A stretch of DNA of 64,000 nucleotides from Dactylonectria macrodidyma (lineage: Eukaryota > Ascomycota > Sordariomycetes > Hypocreales > Nectriaceae). The stretch covers positions 1 through 64,000 of the forward strand of contig JAGMUV010000016.1 of NCBI GenBank assembly GCA_020744425.1, written 5' to 3'. The notes under the pieces were generated by a model. The model was given only the letters and a program-made list of their open reading frames with translations, did not search any database and was not told the origin of the DNA. The position numbers were made by a program, and so were the translations under genes. How positions within the stretch are numbered: the first letter of the stretch is position 1; every line of letters begins with the position of its first letter. Shown in pieces: positions 1 to 11,800 of this stretch.

Positions 1-90
1 CAATTTGCTATTATGCATTTAGTTAAATTTCAATTAAATAGTAATATATATCAATTTGAAGACCTTTAATCATAGATTCTTATCATACAT

Positions 91-1130
91 TCAATACCTA
101 GTATAGTAGCCGTGGGACGGAATGACAGCCGCAAGCCGGGAGTGCATGGATTTGACTAGGTTATGGACCACTTCATCTTCAATTTGCGGCCAAATCTCAA
201 TCGCGGCATTAATGAGAGCCTGTCTTGATGCCTCATTCTTGGGCATGTAAGTAAGTTCCGGGTACCTCTTACAGATCCTCTCTTTCAGTATTGCCCATAG
301 ATTTTCAATGGGGTTGAGGTCAGGGCTATACGGAGGCCAGTCTATTACCTCTGCCTTCCGATTCTCACACCATTCATAGATCCAGTTACGGACGAGGCGA
401 CTCGTAAATAGGCTCGAATTATCGTGCTGGAAGAGGCTGTTCCTTGTGACAATACGAGGAAGGTGTTGCTTCAAGCACTCGAGCAGGCGGCGTGCCGTTA
501 CACCACCGCGTTCAGATTCTGGATCCCCGTAAAGTGGCACTATCGGCAGCCTCCTGCGGCAGTTGAAGGCGCTGAAGAATATCTGTGAGTGGCGTGTAGG
601 CGTGACCCGGGTCTGGACATTTTCTCTGAATAGTCTCTCATGCTAGGAATCATCAGAAGAGCCGCAATCGCAAACGAGACACATACCGGTTTACAGAACA
701 CCCAAGTGCGTCTCTGACCCTCGCCGCGACCTACGATTGTTTCATCAGAGAAGGTCCAACGGCTCCAAGATTCTTCAGACTGGTTGATATATCGATGAGC
801 AAATCGTAGACGTTTTCTCGCTATCTCTGGGCTTATGAACGGTCGTAAAAGTGCATGATCGCTTCCCGCCAGAGGGTGGAAGTTAAAGTCTTAGCATGAC
901 AGCTTAAACCGGCCTCTTCGATAAGCTCACTAATAACAATGTGAGGGTCTCTTCCTATCACTAGCAACACCCGCCTCAAATCCCTCTCTGTAAGCTTATG
1001 TGGACGGCCGGGTCTGGGTTGATCCCGGGCAGATTGTTGTTCTTGATTCCGGCGTACCACACCGTAAATTGCGTGCCGACTTACGCCCTCCTTACGGGCG
1101 ATCCGGGCAGCTGATACGCCCGAATCGTAT
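91..1130 (-). pseudogene. Tc1-like transposase, decayed
   Basis: Minus-strand remains of a Tc1/IS630-type transposase. The N-terminal helix-turn-helix part (about 1130-835) reads with RRNQEQQSARD and PGRPHKLTERDLRR, then a frame change leads to ISPEIARKRLRFAHRYINQ and the first catalytic Asp in WTFSDE. The C-terminal part (540-91) has the second Asp in FQHDNSS and the Glu in SPDLNPIENLW. At least two frame changes and several stops separate these parts, so it is dead. Thirty-eight residues lie between the last Asp and the Glu, against 34 in classical Tc1. Terminal repeats were not identified and the element may continue past the window's left edge. Confidence 0.8.
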
Positions 1131-2033
1131 CTCTAAACGATCCCCGTTCTCTTGTGAGAAGAATGATGTGGCTTAGGAGACATTTGGACTTAAATTGGAA
1201 GCACAATGTGTGGTTGAAGTTGATGATGGTTTTGGTGTAGGTCGAGGGAAAGCCGGGTACGGAAAAGTGTGTCGGAACTTTTCCCCCCCCACTGGTAGCA
1301 GTGAAGGCAAGATTAGCCACTTTGGGAGTATCGCGGCGTAGAATCTGAGTGAATTAAAAAGAATAGTGAATCCTATGTCTATGTAGAAACGAGGCGTTGG
1401 GATATCATTTGAATGGCTTGCGGCGGATGGCATCACGAGACTGGCGGCAGCTCAAATTTGGCAGCTCTCGGCCGAACTGTTGCGTAATCTGATGGCTCTC
1501 GCAAGAAGCCACTGGTCGACGTGCGTCCTATCAGGATGTCCGCCCATCAAGCGCTAGGTGGCACTAGGGGATCAAACTCCGAGGGCAGGTAGACAGGAGA
1601 GGCAAACCGGTCGCGGTTTGCGCAAAAGAGCCTTGAGGAACGAAGATGGAGAGGGTGGTTTTCATGGTGTTTTTACAGCATTTGATGGCCGAGTCTGCTA
1701 AGATTTTCACAATTGTTATTCATAAGGTTGCGTGGGGCCGTCTGGTGGCTTACACGTTGAAGTCCAGGGTATCCTGGTGGCGTAGTTTGAAATGCTATGC
1801 CCTGCAACGTCATAATACTATAAAAAGCAAAGATGGTATGAAAGGGCGGAGAAAATGAGGGGATGGTTAGACAAGCATGATGAAATATTCCAAAAATTTT
1901 ATCATAAAACAACCATGACTATTCCTTCAAAATAAGACACATTCGATATCAATCAATCAACACACTGCTGCTTGCTGCTCATCATTTCCCTTTTGACCCT
2001 TCAAGCACGCTCAGTGCGACACGTTGTTACACA
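1131..2033. other. Non-coding stretch, nothing recognised
   Basis: No convincing gene or RNA was recognised. Short open frames on both strands lack family motifs. The last 8 bases (2026-2033, GTTACACA) are the target duplication next to the hAT-1 element. Confidence 0.4.
2026..2033. repeat. 8-bp hAT target-site copy GTTACACA
   Basis: GTTACACA directly abuts the CAGCG end of hAT-1 copy 1. The matching copy is not on the other side of this element (5507-5514 is GTCGAAGA). It is found, as its reverse complement TGTGTAAC, at 41378-41385 beside hAT-1 copy 2. Confidence 0.75.
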
Positions 2034-2184
2034 CAGCGTTCTACATAAGTAAAGTAAGTAAAATTTTCTGGCTTACTTACTTACTTACTAACGATATCCA
2101 TACTTACTTGCCACCCCGAACTACTTACTTACTTTACTTACTTACTTGCAAGTAAAGTGGAACCATATACAATAGCCAACCCTC

Positions 2185-5052
2185 TTACAGCATTGCGTCC
2201 TGATGCCCCCTTGGTTTTGCCCAGGAAATCGCACCAGTGCGAGCCCAGTTTCGGAGGCATTGCAATGCCTCCACAGTAACCCAGTGCAGGGCGTTCCTTT
2301 GTGAAGATATGGTGAGCTTTGCGGCACTGAAAACACGTTCATTCTCGCTGGACATGGCTGAGATCGAAAGTAAGTCCATTGCCATATTGAATAACCGTGG
2401 GAACTGAGTCTTGCGGCCAAGCCACCACTGGAGCAATTGCTCTTCTTTGAAGTCTTCCTCTGGAACCATTTGTAAGTATAGGTTGATCTCATCCGGAGCT
2501 TCTTTCCTGGCCTTCTTGGGGAAATTTGCAGTGCGCAACAATAACTTTGATCCATGAAATGCCGGAGGGGAGTCTGGAGACACTGGTGCCTGATTACCTT
2601 GAGCATAGTGCCTATCAAAGTAATCTCTGAAGTCCCGAAGGATCGAGTCTACTTGGTTCGGTAGCCTAAGCTGCAGGAACCCAATGCCGTATCCTGGGTG
2701 TAATATCATAGCTGCCCAGTAAACAACGCTCCGCTCCATCAAATTGCGGTATTTGTCGAGCTTTGACATTGCATACTTGATCGAGTGTTGTATGAAATGT
2801 AGCCCATCGTCGGACAACTCGAAGGGCTCAGGGTCTGGGTCGTTGTCTTCGAATTGTACCGAGATCTCTGCTTGGTATAGTGGAGAACTCGGTTCTCTGC
2901 TGGTAGTCGATTCCATGGTTGAATATCTGCCCCGGGTAGGTACGCCAGTGTCCTGTTGCAGCCCTCCCTGTTGCTCTCTCTCTCTGCCATCAGTAGGCGC
3001 AGCAACTATGATACAATCAAGTACTGGCTCTTCGAGAGTGATCCTCGGCGCCCGATACGGCGCAGGGATAAGGTTGGAAGAATACCGCTGTCGCATTTCA
3101 GATAGATGGTCCTTCAAGAGATACATTGTGGGAAGTACCTCTGCAAATCTAGGAGTGCGACCCTCAAAGTGCTTGGTATATGTGAGGTAAGGCTGTAGGA
3201 TTTCGATGATCTCGGCGAGTACTACCCAGTCTTCACAGCTAAGAACGTCCTTGGCGGAGACCCTTTTTTCTTCCTTGGGGTCAAGAAGACTAATCTTGCA
3301 AAAGACATCGATAATATCCCGAAGTCTGAGCGCACGATGGACCATCAAATAGACAGAATTCCATCGCGTATCATTATCTGCCTTGACCATGAAGCCTTTG
3401 AGAGTGTCGTCGACAAACCATACTCCCAATTCGGCCATGATTGATTGGTCGATCTTGCCACTCGTGATGGATAGGAAAAGCTCCCTACGCTGAGGGTTTC
3501 TTCTGATCCAGTGGACCAGATTATGGAGTTTTCCAATAGGGCCTCTTTTTCTCCATTCACAGAGTAATTCGCGTTCTTTCTTCTGGTCTTTCTCCGCAAT
3601 GTGACTGTCGAATATGTCACTAGAATCGCCCTCTAAGAAGGCCTTTGCCGATAGGTTGAGGATATGACCAACACAGCGGATTCGCCGCTCGCTTTCCAAA
3701 ATCTCAAGCTCAGTAGTACTTGCCCGGGGGTTGAACATCTTAAGCAAAGCCCGGACACAAGTATCGCATGGATCAGCGTTATCTGCTGTGAAGAACCCAA
3801 TCTTCTTTTCCAAGCCGTATTTCTGGATGACCTTAGCCATCAAGATGGCCTGATTTTCGCCACCGTGACTGCCAGAGAGCTTCTCTAGGCTGATAAGGCG
3901 GAATTGTGGTGTCCCGGCTATGTCAACATAGTACGCTATCACCGAAAGGATAGCAATACCATTAGGCGAAGTCCACATGTCCAAGGAGGTATGAACATTC
4001 GACAAGGCTTTATTCATCTCATCCTTTAACATCCTCGTGTGTTCTTCGAATTCTTGTAAGATCCACCTTACGGTGTTTCCCGACGTCGGCAGAACTTCGA
4101 TAACAAACTCGTCATCTAGGAAGGCAAGAAGCTGTCGAAATAGCTTGTGTTCAACGCCGTGAAGAGGGATATTGGCATCCGTAATCCAGCCGAGAAGAAG
4201 CCGCTTGAAGATGCCTGCTCTACTCTCAACGATCAGCGGCCTTCTTTTGGCGGCTCTCTTTTGCATATCAAGGACCGATGCAGAGGATGACGGAGCCGGA
4301 GATGTCCTATTCGACGATTCGGGCTCTGAATCAGGACCGTTGTCGTGTGCAGTAGATGCCTTATATATATGATGGTCGTTGTTCAAGTGGTAGATCGGGG
4401 AGGTAGTTGCCTTATGTCAACCTAGCACCGATACACAAATGCAGACATTGAACAAAAGATCAGTGTAGATTGAGGACTAAAAGCCTGAGCTCCCCCTATC
4501 TAAAAGGAGCGACGAAAGTCGGTCTCTTATACCTGTGTTCAGTCTGCCGATCTCATAGGCACCAGGCTGTTGCCTGTCGTTAGTGATGGTGTAGCGTTCA
4601 CGCTGACCGTGAAGCTATTCACAATGGTTGTGATCCTTGCCCTTGACATCATCCAACAGTAAGCGAAGGTCTCCGGAGCTTGACACCTTAGCCTCCAATA
4701 TCTTAACCTGGTTCCGTGCGTCACATAGACCACAAACCCAGTATCGGCCACCTGCTTTGCCGTCGTCGCTAAGCCTGATGACGTATTTGCCGTACCGAAG
4801 GATCCACGAAAGGCTTCTCCTTCGCTTTTTGTGTATCCAGTCCTCTAGGACATATCGGAGACCGTCGATGTATAGCGAAGGGAGTGAAGAAGGTTGAGCG
4901 ACGTCGAGATGCTCAGGCCGAACGGTCGCCAGTTGGCTCGCTACGCTTCTCGTGCGCCGAAGGTTTGAAAGGGCACCATTGCCAGCCACGGACTGGGTCG
5001 TCTCGAAGGACGAGGACGAGGAAGTTCCCGCAATGGATTCTTTGTCAGGCAT
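2185..5052 (-). pseudogene. hAT-1 transposase, interrupted by solo LTR
   Basis: Same protein as the 864-aa transposase of copy 2. The N-terminal part begins at the ATG at 5052 and runs to the BED-type zinc finger. There the LTR at 4415-4685 cuts the frame between the Cys pair (VCGLC) and the His pair (HLNNDHH). The remaining 733 codons (4386-2185) are open and keep the hAT dimerisation block (LLSISAMSSENERVFSAAKL). Compared with copy 2 there is one 3-bp deletion (loss of one Arg in NTVRRWIL) and about ten substitutions. A functional full-length product is not expected. Confidence 0.85.
4410..4690. mobile_element. Solo LTR, 271 bp, with 5-bp target duplication
   Basis: The insert 4415-4685 is absent from the otherwise identical hAT-1 copy 2. 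It begins TGTCAACC and ends GCTTGACA, giving the TG...CA ends of an LTR, and is flanked by CCTTA at 4410-4414 and 4686-4690. A second copy of the same length is at 51879-52149. No internal retrotransposon sequence is present, so this is best read as a solo LTR. A very short non-autonomous DNA element is the alternative. Confidence 0.8.
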
Positions 5053-5506
5053 CTCGAAAATAGAGCGAAATACGGTATCCAGGTTCGGGGATATCAGCTG
5101 CGTCACTGCACGGTCGCGTTGCTGCAGCAGATTGTTGCGTGATAAGGACCAACTGTGGGAAGGAATCCTGTCAGACAATTGGCTCAACAGGGATCAGAGA
5201 TGGCACCAGTCAATTGATGAGAAATATCTCAGGAACAAAAGAAATTGAACAGCCATGTGTTCAGGTACGGCTATTTAAGCTCATGTCGTTAGGATTGGAG
5301 CCCTTGATGCGACAAGCCGGATGTGAAACCGGATACATGACCCCGATCTATGGGCCGCGTTTCACATCCGATCGCACGGCGCTTCCGTTTTGCCCCACTT
5401 ACTTGGATCTTACTTACTTACTTGCTTCTTGGAGGCTTTACTTACTTACTTATTACTTACTTACTTGGTTACTTACTTGCAATTACTTTACTTATGTCGA
5501 ACGCTG

Positions 5507-6254
5507 GTCGAAGATAGCATGGAGTTCTACCTCCTCGGCAATTGAAAAGGAGTGATTCTTGGCCACGATCCAGTCGATCAGAAGCCTCCGGAAGTGTTCC
5601 TTGTCGAAGCGTTTGATGAAGTCGTTCGCAATTGCTTGTTCTCGGGGGTCGTGTAGATCTTGCTTCATGGATTCCGCGAGAGTCTGCTGCCCCGGGGGCT
5701 TTCTGCCCTTAGAATTCGCCTTCTTTTCAGCAGTTCCTTTAGTCATTCCAGGAGGAGCGCGAATCCCGTGGTCGTTGAACAGATGATTGTACGCGTGGTG
5801 AATGCCATCAGCTTCGAAATGACGTAGATGTGGATTGTTCTTACGGATGCACGCTCGGCATATCCATCTGCGGTCGTCTTCCTTTTGGATGTCATATCCA
5901 AATTGCCAGGCCCAGCAAGGCGTCTCCCTGACTCGCTCAGAGAACGCCCAGCCTGGAAAATGCCTCCAGAGCGTACGTTCGTACTATTCATCAGGCTTTC
6001 TATCCATACTCCATACTCCATACAGACCTGTATGGAATATGGAATATGGAGTATGGAATGTTCCATACTTCATCACTTATTCCATACGAGTATGGATAGA
6101 AAGCCTGCTGTTCATCGCTTGCGGAGGAGGTCCTCAGAGTCGAGACAGGGGTCGAGGTTGAACGGGTAGGATACAGCGTCCGGCAGCACGTTGATTCGGC
6201 AGCGAAACCGAAGCCGCTGTCGGAAATGTCGAAGCAGGAATCAGGCGAGGTCAT
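5507..6254 (-). pseudogene. hAT-3 transposase, N-terminal part, cut by two insertions
   Basis: Starting at the ATG at 6254 the frame reads MTSPDSCFDISDSG and continues to SSASDEQ, where a 116-bp MITE (5992-6107) interrupts it. Past the MITE the same frame resumes with YERTLWRHFPGW, a BED-type finger (WICRACIRKNNPHLRHF then HHAYNHLFNDH), TLAESMKQD and FDKEHFRRLLIDWIVAKNHSF. It stops at 5507 where hAT-1 copy 1 is inserted. Apart from a TAG produced inside the MITE target duplication the frame is open, so hAT-3 was probably intact when hit. The catalytic and dimerisation parts are missing from the window. Confidence 0.75.
5992..6107. mobile_element. 116-bp hAT-type MITE
   Basis: A perfect 20-bp terminal inverted repeat begins CAGGCTTTCTATCC at 5992 and is mirrored at the end, 6107. 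The interior is made of repeated CCATACT/AGTATGG motifs able to fold on themselves. The flanks are CTATTCAT (5984-5991) and CTGTTCAT (6108-6115), an 8-bp target duplication with one transition. CAG...CTG ends and an 8-bp duplication are the hAT signature. It encodes nothing. Confidence 0.85.
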
Positions 6255-6833
6255 GGTAAAATAATAACTTTATCATGTCGAAATCGCAAAACATGGTGCA
6301 GTGATGGGTCAACAGCAGGTCGTCAGGTAAGCGCGAAGGACGCGTCCAACGCTGCCCGTTGGCACGATATGCCCTTATCCTGCAGATGTTTCAGATACTT
6401 CCTTTCAAGTTAATTTGTTGTGGATAAGCATGTAGCGAGTGTCATATTGGGGTCGGATAGTAGATAAGTCCCTAACAGCCTTCAAATCACGAGCTTGACG
6501 CGATCAGTGTTGCTTGCAATTTTTCGCCTAGTATTGAGATATTGAGAGATTTGGACGTGTTTTTCAAATCAGCTTGCCGGAAGATATTTAATGGTATAAG
6601 TATTGTATTATAAATCTAAAATATGGACAGTCGAACGTGATATGTGCTGGAAATGTAGTTGTGCAATAGGAAAATATATAACTATTGACGGCCCTCAGGA
6701 TGATATGGCACTCAAGAAGCAAATACCTATCGAGACTTATATCACCCTAATGAGAAAGCCCAGGACACTCCAATAGTATTCCCTGTATTGTATGCATTTT
6801 AAAACCGCGCTGTTCAGAAGCTTCAAGGTGTTT
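6255..6833. other. AT-rich non-coding stretch
   Basis: No gene is seen. Composition is AT-rich with many TpA steps between about 6500 and 6800, as in decayed or RIP-affected DNA. It may include leftover ends of hAT-3 and the Fot-like copy, but no terminal repeats were identified. Confidence 0.35.
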
Positions 6834-7857
6834 TTAACATAGGGTAGCAACATTGCAGAAATGTAGAGGCACATGAGTCTCTGTTAGAGGTATTCTGCCA
6901 AAATATAGCGGGTGACTCCGCGGCGAAAACACCAAAATACTCACCTGCGCATGGCTCCCATGACCGTCAAGGATAATAAGTCTCGCATCCCAGACATCAC
7001 GAGGCTCCGTTTGAGGTAGATAAACGTCCTTCAACCACTCGACAGCTATATGGTTGTCGGTCCAGCCGTTCGGGGATGTGATGTAGTGCCAGTTCGCTAT
7101 TAATTCGAATTCGTTAAGAAACCACTGCTTCTGCAGCTCTTTTCCTTTAAAGATAATTCCCGGTTTCAAAGCGCGGCCAGTTGCGGTGACAGCCTCAATA
7201 AACGAGGTCCAGTTGCGTGACTGGACGCCTTTTAATAACGCCTTCTTCTTCGGGTCGGAGCTCCCGATTACGAGGCTGTCCAGGCCTCATGGACAACCAA
7301 TTAGTTATGACCTATAAAAACCCATAGGGAACTTATAGAGGACATACCGAAACCCGCCATTTTGCCGCCCTCGTCCACGTTAGCCGTGTTCTCAGGCTTG
7401 ATCCAGCCGTACTCCGTCTCCCGAATATCGAAGTACCAATGAAAGGCTTTAGGCGTAAACCCGTCAAATCTGGCGGCTTCCTGGCGTTTTCCAAGCTTGG
7501 TAGATAGTTTTGAATGACACTTGATGAACCTGGTGGTCCAGTTTTTACCCAATGGCTTGTTATCTCTGTTTGGCGGAGGAGGGCTTCGACGCAGCTTCGA
7601 AGTTGGCTATGCGTGAGAGCGTAGCCCAGGGACTCCTGCCGCAGAAGCCAACGAACGAGGCGGTCCTCCTGACTCGTAGAAATACGTTGGTGAGGGTGGG
7701 TAGACTCTTTCCTGCTCTTCTGGCCAGAAAGTCTTTTCGAGAGGACTGGTTGAGGCACCCCGTACTTTTCGGAGGCCTGGTATTGTGATAGAGAACCGTC
7801 GGTAATATCGAATATAGCATCAATAACGTCTTTTTCGGTATAAACATATCGACCCAT
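6834..7857 (-). pseudogene. Fot/pogo-like transposase, truncated and frameshifted
   Basis: Starts at the ATG at 7857 (MGRYVYTEKDVIDAIFDI) with a psq-type helix-turn-helix and a CENP-B-like second helix region (TSQEDRLVRWLLRQESLG). A one-base frame change near 7560 leads to LGKNWTTRFIKCHSKLS. The DDE_1 catalytic region follows, with the first Asp in ANVDEGG and the second in LIILDGHGSHAQ. Likely introns are 7276-7347 (GTATGT...CAG) and 6881-6944 (GTGAGT...CTAACAG). The sequence ends just after the second Asp, so the third catalytic residue is missing. Confidence 0.8.
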
Positions 7858-8866
7858 TTTGGAGATATTTTACGCGTGTAAACTACGTAGAGAGTCTTCT
7901 TAACTTTGTGGGAGTCGAAGGATGAGAGAACGAGAAATGCAAGTTTTTCAATGTCTTGAAACCCCCATGATACGTATAAAGTCGGAAGTAAAATGACCCA
8001 GGGTAAGACACCATGTAAAAAATAATGCACTACAAGTTTCTTTTTTCGCGAATAGCTTCATTGTGCTAAAATGCGGTGCAAATAAAATGGTAGGGTTTGT
8101 ATGGGGCGATGATTTTTTGTGCTATGCTTTAAGTGGTGTGATGATTCTTTAAGTGGTAGGGGATGGTAGTCTTGCAAGGGGGCACAAAATTACTATTTCA
8201 ACATGGTTGAGGCTTCCCAAAAGCGTTGTCACCCCATGTGGTAATGTGCGACCTTACTATCGCGCCAAGAAGAAACGCTACAATTTCAGCTGGGTGTCAT
8301 GGCGGCATACAAGTAGCAGTTGTCAATGAGGCAGGTTTAGCATTGGAGTAATCGCAAATTCCCCTCTTCCTTCGACCAAACCAAGCTAACACGAGCGGGA
8401 GTAATTGGGCCAAACACTCGGAATGACGCAGGGTAAGGCCTGACTGCTTGATGAACAACAGCGGAGTAATTCCGCCCCGCTTAGGTTACTCGCTTAAATC
8501 TAACTTGGTGGCGTTGATTCTGGTTGTTTATTGGCCGTGTTGTTCCTGGCATGTCTACTAACGAAGCTTACCTGGAGATAGGACCCTGATGTTAGTCCCA
8601 ATCTTCATCCCTGGCTAGCTGCGGAACGGTTACTGTTAAAGCTGTGAATCCCGGCGGCCGCCTAAGGCAAGCCAAAGGCAGGTGCAGCGATGGCTTGTTT
8701 TAGGGGCCCAACACAGATGTATATAAGGCCATGAATTTCTCACGTTGATTGAGTTTTGGGCTGTTAATCTTCACCAGTATTTATAATTCTTATAACCCTC
8801 GACTCCATACGCTTGTTGCTCATAATTGAGTAACCCTCCTGAAGATATCGTCACAACTGTGTGAAC
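7858..8866. other. Intergenic, promoter side of the ankyrin gene
   Basis: No coding sequence was recognised. A TATA-like TATATAAGG lies at 8720-8728, about 147 bp before the ankyrin gene's ATG. Confidence 0.4.
8720..8728 (+). promoter_or_regulatory. TATA-like box of the ankyrin gene
   Basis: TATATAAGG, 147 bp upstream of the ATG at 8867. It is the only good TATA match seen close to this start. Confidence 0.4.
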
Positions 8867-11800
8867 ATGCCTCGCCTCCCCCCCGCCGAGAAACTCCCGC
8901 TCGTTGTGCGCAAGGATAGTAAGTCATTGCACACTGTAATATAGGTCCGCGGTCTAATACTGAAGTTCCATAGTTCGTGATAACTGGGAGACCAAGAGGG
9001 AGGGGCTTGAGAAAGCTATCTCAGATATTCTGGGTGAACCATGGACCATCAACATCAACCCCAATGCCATTTGGCCCTATGCCGAGGACAACTCCTGGGC
9101 TAAGACATCAACTGGCAAAATGATCCAGCGGTAAGTCCTAATATTGGATCCTTAATTCATGTGAATTAGCTCAGTAAGGTATTAACACGGGCATTTACTA
9201 GCTACGTCGCTGGCGCTGAGGACCAGCTCAAGTCATTTATCGGGTACTTTGGAGAGGAGGGTAAGGTTGAAATCAACAACATTTGCTCCGCCCATACCAT
9301 CACCCTGGACTTCGACGAGGCTAAGAAGGTCTCCTACTGCGGCTGCGAAGTCTCCGCCGCTGGCGAGCTCGTCCTACTCTTCTCAGAGGGAAACCTGGGT
9401 ACTAACATCGACGACGCTCTTTCAAGAAGCAACCTTGCCAAGGCCCTCAAGGAGGCCCTTGTTAGCGGCGACAACGCAAAGACCATGAGCGATGCTACGT
9501 GCACCGGAATCGACAAGCAGTACGCCCCCGAGATCGCCCCCGAGGTTGCCCCTGAGCAGGAGAAACTGAACAAGATTTTGGGCACGGAGGTCGCTCTTGA
9601 TCCCAACTTCGAGGCCGTTTTCGAGAAGCTCAAGGTTGGCCCCAACTCACCCGACGACTGGGAGGTTGCCGACTCGCAAGACACTAGCGGGCAGACGCCG
9701 CTCTCGTGGGCGGCGAAAGAAGGCCACGAGGCTATAGTGCAGCTGCTTGTCGAACGGGATGATGTGGTTGCTGACTCGAGGGATACAAATGGACGGACCC
9801 CGCTCTCATGGGCGGCCGAGCAAGGCCACGAGGCTATAGTGCAGCTGCTTATCAAGCGGGATGATGTGGTTGCCGACTCGAGGGATACGAATGAACAGAC
9901 CCCGCTCTCATGGGCGGCCGAGCAAGGTCACGAGGCCGTGGTACAGCTGCTCGTCAAGCGGGACGATGTGGCTGCTGACTCACGGGACACGAACGGGCAG
10001 ACCCCGCTCTCGCGGGCGGCGGTAGGAGGGCACGAGGCCATAGTACGGCAGCTTGTCGAACGGGACGATGTGGCCGCCAACTCGCAAGATACTCTATTCG
10101 GGCAGACGCCGCTTTCGTGGGCGGCGGCGGGAGGCCATGAGGCTGTGGTGCGTCTGCTCGTCGAGCGGGACGATGTGGCCGCCGACTTGCAAGATACTCT
10201 ATTCGGGCAGACGCCGCTTTCGTGGGCAGCGGCGGGAGGCCATGAGGCTGTGGTGCGTCTGCTTGTCGGGCGGGACGACGTAATTGCCGATTCGCAAGAT
10301 GCAAACGGGCAGACGCCGCTTTCATGGGCAGCTGAGCAAGGCCATGAGGCTATAGTGCAGTTGCTTATCGAGCGGAATGATGTGGTTGCTGACTCGCAAG
10401 ATATGAGCGGGCAGACGCCGCTTTCGTTAGCAGCTAAGCGAGGGTGGGAGGCCGTGGTGCGGTTGCTCGTCAAGCGGGACGACGTGTCCGCTGACTTAAA
10501 GGACACGAGCGGGCAAACGCCGCTCTCATGGGCGGCCTCGCAAGGCCATGAGGCTGTAGTGCGGCTGCTTGTCGGACGGGATGATGTAATTGCCGACTCG
10601 CAAGATACAAACGGGCAGACGCCGCTTTCGTGGGCGGCCGAGCAAGGCCATGAGGCCATAGTGCGGCTGCTTGTTGAGAGGGTCGATGTGGTTGCCGACT
10701 TGCAAGATACTCGATTCAGGCAGACGCCGCTCTCGTGGGCAGCAGCGGGAGGCCACGAGGCCGTAGTGCAAGTGCTCGTCGAGCGGGACGATGTGGCCAT
10801 CAACTCACAAGATACTTTATTTGGGCAGACGCCACTCTCGTTAGCAGCTAAAGAAGGGCATGAGGCGGTAGTGCGGCTGCTCGCTGAGCGGGACAACATG
10901 GCTGCCGACCTGCAAGATCTAAGTGGGCAGACGCCTCTCTCATGGGCGGCGGCGAGAGGGCATGAGGGTGTAGTGCGGCTGCTCGTCGAGCGGGACAACG
11001 TCGCTGCTGACTCGCAAGATATTCTATTCGGGCAGACGCCACTCTCATGGGCGGCTAAAGAAGGGCATGAGGGTGTAGTACAGCTGCTCATCGAGCGAGA
11101 CGATGTGGCTGCCGACTTACAGGACAAGAACGGGCAGACGCCGCTCTCATGGGCGGCTAAAGAAGGGCATGAGGGTGTAGTGCGGCTGCTTGTTGAACGG
11201 GATGATGTGGCCACTAACTCACAGGATACAAGTGGGCAGACGCCGCTCTCATGGGCAGCGGCGGGAGGGCATGAGGCTGTGGTGCAACTGCTTATCGAGC
11301 GGGACGATATAGCTGCCGACTCGCAGGACAAGAACGGGCAGACGCCGCTGTCATGGGCAGCGGTGGGAGGCCACGAAGCTGTAGTGCGGCTGCTTGTCAA
11401 GAGGAACGACGTGTCTGCCGACTCTCAAGATATAAGTGGGCAGACACCGCTCTCGTGGGCGGCTAGAGAAGGGCATGAGGCTGTGGTACAGTTGCTTGTT
11501 GAGCGGGACGACATCGCTGCCGACTCGCAAGATAGTCTATTCGGGCAGACGCCGCTTTCGTGGGCAGCGGCGGGAGGGCACGAGGCTGTGGTGCAACTGC
11601 TTGTCGACCGGGATGATGTAGCTGCTGACTCGCAAGACACTAGTGGGCAGACGCCGCTCTCATGGGCAGCTAAAGAAGGCCACGGGGCCGTGGTACAGCT
11701 GCTTGTCAAACGGGACGACGTAGCTGCCGACTCGAAAGACACAAACGGGCAGACACCACTCTCATGGGCAGCTAGACGAGGGCATGAGGCTGTGGTGGAG

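Larger units (their letters stand above)
2034..5506 (-). mobile_element. hAT-1 transposon, copy 1 (with solo LTR inside)
   Basis: A hAT-superfamily element of 3473 bp in minus orientation. Its ends are CAGCGTTCTACATAAG at 2034 and the complement of CAGCGTTCGACATAAG at 5506. Arrays of CTTACTT/AAGTAAG motifs fill the subterminal 100-150 bp at each end and are probably transposase-binding repeats. Removing the 276 bp of LTR plus target duplication leaves about 3197 bp, close to the 3212 bp of copy 2. The two copies are nearly identical. It lies inside the N-terminal coding part of another hAT (hAT-3), and the rest of hAT-3 is not on its other side. Confidence 0.9.

Noticed and set aside
5507..5514. 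Target duplication of hAT-1 copy 1 on its right side
   Set aside because: GTCGAAGA does not match the left flank GTTACACA, nor does its complement match the right flank of copy 2 (GTCTCCGC); a one-base-shifted 6/8 match was judged too weak.
9928..11400. Long antisense frame (490 codons) across the ankyrin array
   Set aside because: It is open because the repeated sense codons lack stops in the antisense frame; its Ser/Thr/Ala-rich translation simply mirrors the repeat units.
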